Below, one piece after another: positions 22,131 to 29,620 of a stretch of DNA of 41,441 nt. The stretch comes from CAYMCQ01 sp964389025 (GTDB taxonomy: Bacteria; Verrucomicrobiota; Verrucomicrobiia; Limisphaerales; CAYMCQ01). The stretch covers positions 1-41,441 of the forward strand of contig CAYMCQ010000030.1 in assembly GCA_964389025.1 (NCBI GenBank). Direction: 5' to 3'. Each line of letters opens with the position of its first letter. Position 1 is the first letter of the stretch. Position numbers and translations under genes: made by a program. The notes below the pieces were generated by a model. The model saw only the letters and a list, made by a program, of their open reading frames with translations. It searched no databases and was not told the origin of the DNA.

Positions 22131-22164
22131 AAAACAAAAACCCCGCAAGTGCGAACCTGCGGGG
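22131..22164 (-). terminator. Rho-independent terminator downstream of rpsI
   Basis: On the minus strand CCCCGCAGG-TTCGCA-CTTGCGGGG forms a strong hairpin (plus positions 22141-22164), followed by TTTTTGTTTT (22140-22131). It lies about 40 nt after the rpsI stop and before the argC start. Confidence 0.85.
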
Positions 22165-22205
22165 CTTGGAAAGTTTTGGGGCGGTCGCAGACCGCCGCCA
22201 CATTT

Positions 22206-22604
22206 TTAACGCTTCGAATATTGGAAGCGTTTGCGCGCCCCGGGTTGGCCGTATTTCTTGCGCTCCTTCATGCGCGAATCCCGCGTGAGCAGGCCCTCGG
22301 TCTTCAAAGCAGGGCGGAGATTCGCGTCGCTGGCGACGAGCGCGCGGGAAATTCCGTGACGCACCGCGCCGGCCTGGCCGGTGGGGCCGCCGCCGTGGAC
22401 GGTGATGACCACGTCAAACTTGCCCACCGTGCCGGTGACGGTCAGCGGCTGGGTGGCGACGTTGCGCAATGTGTCGGTGGTGAAATAATTTTCGAACGCG
22501 CGGCCGTTGATGGAAATTTTTCCAGCGCCGGGCGCGAGGCGGACTCGGGCGACGGCGGTTTTGCGACGGCCAGTGCCGAGGAATTGGGTTGTTGCTTCAG
22601 CCAT
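22206..22604 (-). CDS. rpsI: 30S ribosomal protein S9
   Basis: The 132-residue S9 protein has the typical GTGRRKTAVARVRL start, GGGPTGQAGAVRHGISRAL centre and the basic RDSRMKERKKYGQPGARKRFQYSKR C-terminus, which reaches the P-site tRNA (S-K-R end). ATG 22604 gives MAEATTQFLGTGRRK; an ATG two codons upstream is less likely. It follows rplM at 43 nt, the universal rplM-rpsI pairing, and ends before the terminator at 22131-22164. Confidence 0.97.
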   Translation of the reverse strand: MAEATTQFLGTGRRKTAVARVRLAPGAGKISINGRAFENYFTTDTLRNVATQPLTVTGTVGKFDVVITVHGGGPTGQAGAVRHGISRALVASDANLRPALKTEGLLTRDSRMKERKKYGQPGARKRFQYSKR

Positions 22605-22647
22605 AATCAAAAGTTGAATCGTTAAATCGTGGATCGTTGAACCGAAA

Positions 22648-23082
22648 TTATTTGGACGCGGCCAATTGAGCGGGCTGTTGCGCCGCGTGCGGATGCTTGT
22701 CGCCGCGATAAACTTTGAGTTTGGTCAAAAGCTGCCGGCCCAAACGATTTTTCGGAACCATTCCTTTGACGGCGTGATGGATCAGATTCTCCGGCTGCGT
22801 TGCGCGGACCAGCGCGACGGACTTGTATTTCTCGCCGCCTTTCCAGCCGGAGTAGGTCATGAATTCCTTCTCAGTCTCTTTTTTGCCGGTGACCTTCACC
22901 TTTTCGGCATTGATGACGACGACGAAATCTCCCGCGTCGAGGTGCGGTGTGAAAACCGGTTTGTTTTTTCCACGGAGGACGTTGGCGACCTGAGCGGCGA
23001 GGCGTCCCAGCACGGCGCCATTGGCATCAATGACATGCCACTTGCGCGCATCCAGATTAACTTTCGGCAAATGTGTTTTCAT
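22648..23082 (-). CDS. rplM: 50S ribosomal protein L13
   Basis: The 144-residue L13 protein is recognised by KWHVIDANGAVLGRLAAQVANVLRGK, DAGDFVVVINAEKVKVTGKK, the Y-S-G-W-K-G-G motif and HAVKGMVPKNRLGRQLLTKLKVY. It is an early assembly protein of the large subunit. It is first in the rplM-rpsI operon; a plausible promoter lies at 23102-23129. Confidence 0.97.
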   Translation of the reverse strand: MKTHLPKVNLDARKWHVIDANGAVLGRLAAQVANVLRGKNKPVFTPHLDAGDFVVVINAEKVKVTGKKETEKEFMTYSGWKGGEKYKSVALVRATQPENLIHHAVKGMVPKNRLGRQLLTKLKVYRGDKHPHAAQQPAQLAASK

Positions 23083-23101
23083 CTGAAATCAAAGAGCGGA
23101 G

Positions 23102-23129
23102 AACCTAACAAACAAAAAATCGAAGTCAA
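23102..23129 (-). promoter_or_regulatory. putative sigma70-type promoter of rplM-rpsI
   Basis: On the minus strand TTGACT (plus 23124-23129) is separated by a T-rich 16-nt spacer from TAGGTT (plus 23102-23107), about 20 nt before the rplM start codon. The -10 box is imperfect. Confidence 0.4.
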
Positions 23130-23156
23130 TGATTCATTTCCTCGCCGGTTTTGAGT

Positions 23157-23184
23157 TTGTCAATGGGCGCAATCCCTGTATTTT
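23157..23184 (+). promoter_or_regulatory. putative sigma70-type promoter of lspA
   Basis: TTGTCA (23157-23162), a 16-nt spacer and TATTTT (23179-23184) precede lspA by about 18 nt. It is divergent from the rplM promoter. Short spacer and leader make it tentative. Confidence 0.35.
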
Positions 23185-23202
23185 CCCGCCGAAAATCTCC
23201 GA

Positions 23203-23727
23203 ATGAGCCGAAAAACGAACCTCCGCATTGCGCTGATCGCGCTTATCATTTTGGGACTGGACCAGCTCACGAAATGGATCGTGCTGAAATATCTGCCGTC
23301 GATCTACGACGAAAAAATCATCGTGCCGGGCTTCTTCAAACTCGTCCACTGGGGCAACACCGGCGCGGCGTGGAGTTTGTTCACCGGCAGGAACGGGATT
23401 CTGGCGCTCGTGGCCGTGGTCGCGCTTGTCGTGCTTTTTCTGACGCGGCATCACTTCGATTCCGGCACGCGACTCGGGCGGCTGGCGTTCGGTCTCATCT
23501 TTGGAGGCATCGTGGGAAACCTCATTGACCGGCTTTTGCCCGCGCGCCAGCACGTCATTGACTTCATTTATTTTTACTTGAACCAGCGCGGGGGGAAGGA
23601 GATCGGCTTCCCGGCGTTCAACATCGCCGACAGCGCCATTTGCATCGGCGTTGGTTTGATTTTCATCATCAACTTGCGGAGCGAAAAATCTGACGCGCCT
23701 TTGCCGGACGTGAAACGCGAAGCATAA
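23203..23727 (+). CDS. lspA: lipoprotein signal peptidase (signal peptidase II)
   Basis: The 174-residue inner-membrane aspartic peptidase cleaves prolipoproteins at the lipidated cysteine. It has four hydrophobic segments and the conserved motifs LDQLTKW (D20), WGNTGAAWS, GNLIDR and FNIADSAI. The catalytic pair should be D120 (HVIDFI) and D143 (NIADS). It would process the two lipoproteins predicted here (5068 and apbE). The following pseudouridine synthase gene starts 3 nt later, the familiar lspA-rluD arrangement. Confidence 0.96.
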   Translation: MSRKTNLRIALIALIILGLDQLTKWIVLKYLPSIYDEKIIVPGFFKLVHWGNTGAAWSLFTGRNGILALVAVVALVVLFLTRHHFDSGTRLGRLAFGLIFGGIVGNLIDRLLPARQHVIDFIYFYLNQRGGKEIGFPAFNIADSAICIGVGLIFIINLRSEKSDAPLPDVKREA

Positions 23728-23730
23728 AAC

Positions 23731-24660
23731 GTGAGGAGCGAAATCATCGTCGTCGAAAAAACTTTGCCGAACGAGCGGCTTGACACTTTTCTCCGGCAAA
23801 AATTTCCTGCCGCGTCACGCAGCGCCATCCAGCGGCTCATCGAAGAAAAAAACGTTCTCGTCAATGGCCGCGCTGTAAAACCGACTCACAGACCAGTTGC
23901 CGGGGAAAAAATCGAACTGCGCTGGCCAGAGCCACGCGTTGCCGAAGCACAGCCCGAGGACATTCCGCTCGACGTTCTGTTCGAGGACAAACATCTGCTC
24001 GTGCTGAACAAGCCTGCCGGGTCGGTCGTGCATCCGGCGGCGGGACATGAGGAACATACGCTTGTCAACGCGCTGCTGCATCATTGCGCCGGGCAATTGA
24101 GCGGCATCGGCGGCGTGATGCGGCCTGGAATCATACATCGGCTCGACAAGGACACGAGCGGCTGCCTCGTCGTGGCGAAACACGACGAAGCTCACGTCGC
24201 GCTCTCGGCGCAATTCGCCAGCCGCAAGGTGGAAAAAATTTATCACGCCATCGTCTGCGGCGAGTTGCCGCGCGACAAAGGCGAAATCCGCGCCGACATC
24301 GCGCGCCACCCGACGCATCGCAAGCGCATGGCGGTATCGGAACGTGGTCGTGAAGCCCGAACGACTTTCAAAATTTTGGAGCGGTTGAATTGCGCCACGC
24401 TCGCCGAAGTTGTCCTGCACACAGGCCGCACGCACCAGGTCCGCGTCCACTTCCAGCACATAGGTTTTCCCATCGTCGGCGACGACACTTACGGCAGCCG
24501 GCAAAACCGCAAGCTCGAAGGCATGACCCGATACAAAGCCCCCCGCCAGATGCTTCATGCGTTCCGGCTCGCGTTCATCCATCCACACAGCGGCAAGCGC
24601 GTCAGTTTCGAAGCGCCGTGGCCGGAGGATTTTAAGGATGCCGTCACGGCGCTGAAATGA
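23731..24660 (+). CDS. RluA/RluD-family pseudouridine synthase
   Basis: The 309-residue protein has an N-terminal S4 RNA-binding domain (ERLDTFLRQKFPAASRSAIQRLIEE, V-L-V-N-G) and the RluA catalytic domain, with H136-R-L-D139-K-D-T-S-G carrying the catalytic aspartate. Later motifs LHTGRTHQVRVH and F-P-I-V-G-D-x-x-Y-G complete the family. By length and domain order it is RluD-like, acting on 23S rRNA helix 69, but the exact site cannot be read from sequence. It starts at GTG 23731 and is coupled to lspA. Confidence 0.92.
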   Translation: MRSEIIVVEKTLPNERLDTFLRQKFPAASRSAIQRLIEEKNVLVNGRAVKPTHRPVAGEKIELRWPEPRVAEAQPEDIPLDVLFEDKHLLVLNKPAGSVVHPAAGHEEHTLVNALLHHCAGQLSGIGGVMRPGIIHRLDKDTSGCLVVAKHDEAHVALSAQFASRKVEKIYHAIVCGELPRDKGEIRADIARHPTHRKRMAVSERGREARTTFKILERLNCATLAEVVLHTGRTHQVRVHFQHIGFPIVGDDTYGSRQNRKLEGMTRYKAPRQMLHAFRLAFIHPHSGKRVSFEAPWPEDFKDAVTALK

Positions 24661-24798
24661 TTCATCATTTTCGTCCTCGTCCTCGGTTCAATCTAATCTC
24701 AAGGACAAAGGCAATTTTGAACGTCTATTGGCGGTATCTGTCATTTTTTGCGGAAAAGATTTGAAATATTTTCCCATTTCAGAACAATCAGCGCCGCT

Positions 24799-25662
24799 AT
24801 GAAATTACGAACTATCACATGGATGACTTTCGGACTCGCCGCGTTTTGTCTTCGCGCCGACGACAAGGCCGGTTTCAAGGATGACAAGGAGAAAATCAGC
24901 TACGCGCTCGGGCTGAACGTCGCCAACAGTTACAAGCGCAGCGATGTGGATCTCGACATGGACACCTTCGTGCGCGGAATGAAGGACGTTTTTAACGGGG
25001 CGACGCAAAAACTTTCCGAGGAGGAAGTGCGCGCCACGCTGACGAAATACCAGCAGGAACTTCAGGTAAAGCAGCAGGAGAAACGCAAAGCGCTCGGCGA
25101 AAAAAATAAAATCGAGGGCGAAAAATTCCTCGTGGAAAACAAAACCAAAGCCGGCGTCATCACCCTGCCGAGCGGGCTTCAATACAAAATCATCACTGAG
25201 GGCGCGGGAGAAATCCCAAAAGCCACCGACACCGTTTCTGTGAATTACCGGGGCACATTGATTGACGGAACGGAATTTGACAGTTCGGCCAAGCACGGCG
25301 GGCCGGCGTCGTTTCCAGTCCGGGGTGTCATCGCCGGCTGGACCGAAGCGCTGCAACTGATGAAGACCGGTTCGAAGTGGCAACTGTTCATTCCGTCCGA
25401 CCTCGCCTACAAAGAGCGTGGCAGCCCTCCGAACATTGGCCCGAACGCCGCGCTGATCTTTGAAGTGGAATTGATTTCAATCAAACCTTCCGCGCCGCCG
25501 CCGCCCGCGCAGAGTCCGATCACAAGCGAGATCATCAAAGTTCCTTCAGCCGAGGAAATAAAGAAGGGCGCGAAGATTGAAACAATCAAGCCCGAGGACA
25601 TCGAAAAGGAAATCGCCAAGGAACGGGCCAAACAGCAACAGACCAACCAGCCCAAGAAATGA
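24799..25662 (+). CDS. exported FKBP-type peptidyl-prolyl isomerase
   Basis: The 287-residue protein has a short Sec signal (LRTITWMTFGLAAFCLRA/DD), a helical FKBP N-terminal dimerisation domain (KISYALGLNVANSYKRS ...), then the catalytic FKBP domain with SVNYRGTLIDGTEFDSS, PVRGVIAGWTEAL and FEVELISI. This is the Mip/FkpA arrangement of periplasmic folding helpers. A proline-rich linker and a lysine/glutamate-rich tail of about 60 residues extend it beyond the usual FkpA length. ATG 24799 is preferred to an earlier in-frame start at 24748. It is convergent with the PPC-like gene, 2 nt apart. The 138-nt gap upstream shows no clear promoter. Confidence 0.92.
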   Translation: MKLRTITWMTFGLAAFCLRADDKAGFKDDKEKISYALGLNVANSYKRSDVDLDMDTFVRGMKDVFNGATQKLSEEEVRATLTKYQQELQVKQQEKRKALGEKNKIEGEKFLVENKTKAGVITLPSGLQYKIITEGAGEIPKATDTVSVNYRGTLIDGTEFDSSAKHGGPASFPVRGVIAGWTEALQLMKTGSKWQLFIPSDLAYKERGSPPNIGPNAALIFEVELISIKPSAPPPPAQSPITSEIIKVPSAEEIKKGAKIETIKPEDIEKEIAKERAKQQQTNQPKK

Positions 25663-25664
25663 TT

Positions 25665-28022
25665 TTATTGGCCGGCGGCGACGGAATCTGCCGCCGCTTT
25701 CCGAACGTGGATTAAAACCGGCAGCGACGTTGGATTTCCCGCTTGCGCGGCTTGCGCATAGGCAAGCCTGTCTGTTTCCGGAACCCATTTCGCCGCGCTT
25801 AGAAAAATTTTCCGCTCGCTCTCGCCTTTGGGAATCAGCACGCCGTTCAAGCCGATGTTGTCCACGATGACGCCGTGCGGAAGATTGTCCACCGTGAACG
25901 TGAGGACATCGTCGAAGCCGTCACGCCTGACTTTCAGCCACGCCGGGATGATTTGCCCCGGCGCGATGGTGAGTTCCAACAGCTTGTCTGAAATGGCGCG
26001 CTCGACAAAATTGCTGCGCGCCTCATCGTAAGGCTCAAGCGCCACCAGCAACTTCGGTTTCCCGCCGATCTTGATTTCGCCGAACGTATTCACGTCCTTC
26101 GTGATTTTTTTCCCTTCAACCATCGCCGTGGCCGTGATTTTGATTTTGTGCTCCTTTGGCTCTTTCGCATCCGCCGCGGCGTTGATTATGCCGCCCGCAA
26201 CGAGATGCCCGGCTTGGATCACTACGGGCGTCGAGCAGGAAAAGCCTTCCGGCAGGCCGCTAATTTCAACTCGAATGTCTCCGTCAAAGCCGTCAATTCG
26301 ATCCGCAGTCAGCGTGAATTTCTGCCCGCTGCCGGGCGATATCGTTGGCGCCGCGCCGCCGAGACTCACGCCGAAATCCGGTTTTGATTCTCGGACGACC
26401 AGCCGATACGCGAACCGCTCGCCGCCGTTCCCGCGTGTGTCGGTGACTTGGATCAAATAAGCTCCATCCGCCGGCGCGGTGAAGTGAACGCACGAATCCA
26501 CTCCATGTCGTCGTTCGCCATCGTCGTCGTTAGCGTAGTAAAGCGTGAAGACCGGCAGACCGTGCGGCACAAGCCTCGTTCCCGGCGGATGCGGCTCGAC
26601 GATATAGCACGGCTCTTCCACCGCGTGCGCCACGCTGCTTGTGTCGAAATAGCAGCGACGCTTGCCGCCGCGACTGAAAAGTTGAAAGCCGGAGTCCGGC
26701 CCCTGCGGCATCCGGAAAATTTTCCCGACCTCGCCGTTCATGTGTAGAAACTGCGTCAACTCCATCTCGCGCCAGTTCTCCACGCGCAGATCGTCCGTGT
26801 TCGAATCAATCGGGCGGAACGTGATGCTCGAATCGCGCACCGCTTGAAGCAGCAACCGCTCGATGGGCCGCCCATCGGCGTGCAGCACTTCGATCTTGGT
26901 GTCAATCGGCGAGCCGCGACGCGCAGCGTCGGTTTCAATCACTAGATTTTGTCCGGCCTTCGCTTCGAAATGAAACAAATCCGCGTCAGCGAACTTGCCC
27001 TTTGCCGGCCAGATCCTTCCGTTAGCGACTCCCGGCGTGGAAATTTTCGTCGCCTCGCCCGGTGAATCATTCGGCTCGCGCTCGGTCAACTCATTGTTGT
27101 CCGTCGCCAGCACTTTGAAAATTTTCCGGCTGCGGAACTTTTCCGGGTCAATCGGCACTTCCGCGTCGCCGGACTTCCCGACTTTCATTTTTACCAGGCT
27201 TTTCGGCGGCAGATTGAAACCGATCAATTCAATCCTGGCCTCCTTTTTTGCCGCGATGCTCAACGGAAAAATCCCCGCCACGACTGGCAATTCGCCAATG
27301 GACACGCGATAAAAATTGTCTTTCGAACCGGCGGCATTCGCCTCGTGGAGACGCAGGCGATACCGGGCCGAGACTGGAACTTTGAAATCAAACAGCGCGT
27401 CGCCGCCGTCAAATCCAATGCTGCCAGCCATGAGCGCGCCCTTTGCGTCAAACAACTCCATGACCACGCCCGCCTTCGAGCCGATGCTTTTTGCGGACGA
27501 ATCGAAAACCAGATTCTGCCCGGCCTTCGCGTCGAACTCGATCTGGTCACTGTCACCGGGTCTGTCAAACGTTCCCCAGAAGTCCACCGGCAAGTTGACA
27601 CGGGTAATTTTTCCCGATTCATCTTCGCAAACCTGCGGCAAATCATCCGCGTAGATTTTTATTTTGCCGCTTTCGCCGTTCGTGTTCGTCAGGGAAAATT
27701 CATGAGCGCCGCGAGTCAGATCAGGAGCAGCGGTGAGTTTGATCCATGTCTCAGTGTTTTTTTCTTCGTCCGGCAGCAACTCGCCTTTGAGTTTAGGATT
27801 GGAAATTTTCAACTGAAGCAAGTCCGCGAGGTTTGTGCCGGTGAGTTTGATTTTTGCTTCCGTGCCGCGCTGGATTCCGCGCGGTTCGATCTGTGCCACG
27901 TCTGGCTTGTCCGTCGGTGGTTTCACTTTTGCCATCCCCGACTTTTTCGGCGCGGCGAAAACCGCCGCGCACGGAATCAGCGTGCAAAACAAAATCAGCG
28001 GGGCAAATCGGACGGTTTTCAT
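25665..28022 (-). CDS. large secreted PPC/Ig-like domain protein of DUF1549-type operon
   Basis: The 785-residue protein has a Sec signal (PLILFCTLIPCAAVFAA) and repeated beta-rich segments. An IPT-like stretch comes first (IEPRGIQRGTEAKIKLTGTN), followed by PPC-like segments such as DRPGDSDQIEFDAKAGQNLVFD and FADADLFHFEAKAGQNLVIE. Such non-catalytic proteins accompany DUF1549/DUF1553 and DUF1501 genes in Planctomycetes and Verrucomicrobia. They are presumed surface or periplasmic; binding partners are unknown. Its ATG overlaps the stop of the cytochrome-WD40 gene by 4 nt (ATGA), so it is the last gene of a four-gene operon. Confidence 0.78.
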   Translation of the reverse strand: MKTVRFAPLILFCTLIPCAAVFAAPKKSGMAKVKPPTDKPDVAQIEPRGIQRGTEAKIKLTGTNLADLLQLKISNPKLKGELLPDEEKNTETWIKLTAAPDLTRGAHEFSLTNTNGESGKIKIYADDLPQVCEDESGKITRVNLPVDFWGTFDRPGDSDQIEFDAKAGQNLVFDSSAKSIGSKAGVVMELFDAKGALMAGSIGFDGGDALFDFKVPVSARYRLRLHEANAAGSKDNFYRVSIGELPVVAGIFPLSIAAKKEARIELIGFNLPPKSLVKMKVGKSGDAEVPIDPEKFRSRKIFKVLATDNNELTEREPNDSPGEATKISTPGVANGRIWPAKGKFADADLFHFEAKAGQNLVIETDAARRGSPIDTKIEVLHADGRPIERLLLQAVRDSSITFRPIDSNTDDLRVENWREMELTQFLHMNGEVGKIFRMPQGPDSGFQLFSRGGKRRCYFDTSSVAHAVEEPCYIVEPHPPGTRLVPHGLPVFTLYYANDDDGERRHGVDSCVHFTAPADGAYLIQVTDTRGNGGERFAYRLVVRESKPDFGVSLGGAAPTISPGSGQKFTLTADRIDGFDGDIRVEISGLPEGFSCSTPVVIQAGHLVAGGIINAAADAKEPKEHKIKITATAMVEGKKITKDVNTFGEIKIGGKPKLLVALEPYDEARSNFVERAISDKLLELTIAPGQIIPAWLKVRRDGFDDVLTFTVDNLPHGVIVDNIGLNGVLIPKGESERKIFLSAAKWVPETDRLAYAQAAQAGNPTSLPVLIHVRKAAADSVAAGQ

Positions 28023-29620
28023 TTCGCTTCAATTTTTTGGGTGGCACGGGCGTCGCGCCCGTCAAATTCGGCGTCCCGCCGAATTTCGTTCTGAGACGAC
28101 GATTTTTTTTGTTCGCTGGGCCGTCGCCGCAGCCCGACCCTTGCGACGGTTTCCGGCGAGACGCCGGCAACAACAGGCCGGAGGTCTGTTCCACCGGCAA
28201 AATTCGCCTTCGTGGACAAAATCAGTTTGCCGCTGCCTGAGTCGTAAATTCCAATCGTTCCGTCGAGCCTGCCGACGAGAACGGTTTTGTCGTTCGCGCC
28301 GAAGGCCAGCGCGCGCGGCCAGTCGGGTTGTTTTTCCAGGGCAAGCAATTCCTTCATCCCGTCAAAATTCCAAAGCTTCACCGTTCCGTCGTCAGCCGAG
28401 GACAAAAGCGTTTTGCCGTCGCTGGAAAAAACCAGGTTCAAAATCGCGCCTTCGTGCGCAAACTTGGTTTCGAGAATCGGATTGGTTGTTTCGGCTGCGG
28501 TTTCGCTGATTTCCCAGACGCGAATGCGGTTGTCAGCGCCGCCGGCCACAAGTTTTTTTCCATCCGCGCTGAACGCCACGGCAAATTGCTCCTTGAGCGG
28601 CTGTGAAAATGTTTCGCGCCGCTGGCCGCTCGCCACGTCCCATAATTTCACCGTGCGGTCTGCGCTCGCGCTCGCCAGAATTTTTCCGTCAGGCCGGAAC
28701 ACCAGACCGTAAACGCAGCCGTTGTGGCCCGACAGCGTTTTGATTTCCTTGCCTGCCTCAACATCCCACAATTTTATTTTCTGATCGTAGCTTCCCGTTG
28801 CCAGAATTTTTCCGTCCGGCGAAAGCGCGAGCGAATAAATCGCGTCGCGATGGCCTTCAAAGACGCGGACAAGTTTTCCGTCGGCGACGTTCCATTGACG
28901 GACTTCGCCGAACAGCGCCGGTTCGCCTGCGGCTGCGAAAATTTGCGAGCCATCGGCTGAAAACGCAACGGCGTTGACATTCCCACGCGAGCCGTCGAGC
29001 GCGCGTTGAAACGCGAAGTCGGAAGCAGAGCGCAACTCAACCCCACCGTAGCCGCCTACAGCCACTGTTTTTTCCGCGGGCGACTTTGCCAACACGTTGA
29101 CGGGTTTGCGCGGCGAACCTTTGAGAGCGATTTTCGGGACGGCAATCTCCTTCGCCTTCACTTCAGTCGGCGGTTTCGCGCCGCCATCAATCCACGCCTT
29201 GATGAGCGCGATTTCTTCCGGCTCAAGTTTTTTGCGTTTTCCCGGCGGCATAACTTTTTGCTTGCCGTCCTTGTAGAATTTTCCTTCGATCATTTGGACA
29301 AGCAGGCTTTCGTCTCTCTTGCCGGGGACAACAGCCGCACCACTCTCGCCGCCCTTCATCGTCGCCTCAAAACTTTCCAAAACGAGGTTTGCTTCCGGCT
29401 CTTTTGCTTCGTGGCAATCGAGGCAGTGCTTCGTGAAAATGGCATCAACTTCGGCGTAATCATTTGCAGCCGCCTGCGACGAAAAAGAAGCACCAAACAC
29501 CAAACACCAAACACCAACAAACCACCAACTTCCAAATCCCAAAGAATTGCGCCCGCTGCACTCGGTTTGGTGTTTGGAATTTATTTGGTGTTTGGTGTTT
29601 GGATTTTGGTGTTTGCTCAT
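28019..29620 (-). CDS. secreted c-type cytochrome-like (PSCyt/DUF) + WD40 repeat protein
   Basis: The 533-residue protein has a haem-binding C-x-x-C-H (HCLDCHEAKEP) in an N-terminal domain like the planctomycete cytochrome module, with VMPPGKRKKL typical of that module. A WD40 propeller follows, with blades such as LFEGHRDAIYS-type VFEGHRDAIYSLALSPDGK, TLSGHNGCVYGLVFRPDGK and SASADRTVKLWDV. The start ATG 29620 shares its A with the TGA stop of the previous gene. The leader is encoded by heptamer repeat copy E: KHQNPNTKHQINSKHQ, then a hydrophobic WWFVGVWCLVFG and a cleavage site after QAAA/N. Substrate and electron partner are unknown. Confidence 0.83.
   Translation of the reverse strand: MSKHQNPNTKHQINSKHQTECSGRNSLGFGSWWFVGVWCLVFGASFSSQAAANDYAEVDAIFTKHCLDCHEAKEPEANLVLESFEATMKGGESGAAVVPGKRDESLLVQMIEGKFYKDGKQKVMPPGKRKKLEPEEIALIKAWIDGGAKPPTEVKAKEIAVPKIALKGSPRKPVNVLAKSPAEKTVAVGGYGGVELRSASDFAFQRALDGSRGNVNAVAFSADGSQIFAAAGEPALFGEVRQWNVADGKLVRVFEGHRDAIYSLALSPDGKILATGSYDQKIKLWDVEAGKEIKTLSGHNGCVYGLVFRPDGKILASASADRTVKLWDVASGQRRETFSQPLKEQFAVAFSADGKKLVAGGADNRIRVWEISETAAETTNPILETKFAHEGAILNLVFSSDGKTLLSSADDGTVKLWNFDGMKELLALEKQPDWPRALAFGANDKTVLVGRLDGTIGIYDSGSGKLILSTKANFAGGTDLRPVVAGVSPETVARVGLRRRPSEQKKSSSQNEIRRDAEFDGRDARATQKIEAK
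29490..29617. repeat. heptamer inverted repeat (copy E), translated as signal peptide
   Basis: Left arm 29490-29516 is (CACCAAA)n on the plus strand; right arm, about 29564-29613, is TTTGGTG-like. The whole element lies in frame at the start of the cytochrome-WD40 gene, directly after its ATG. Confidence 0.92.
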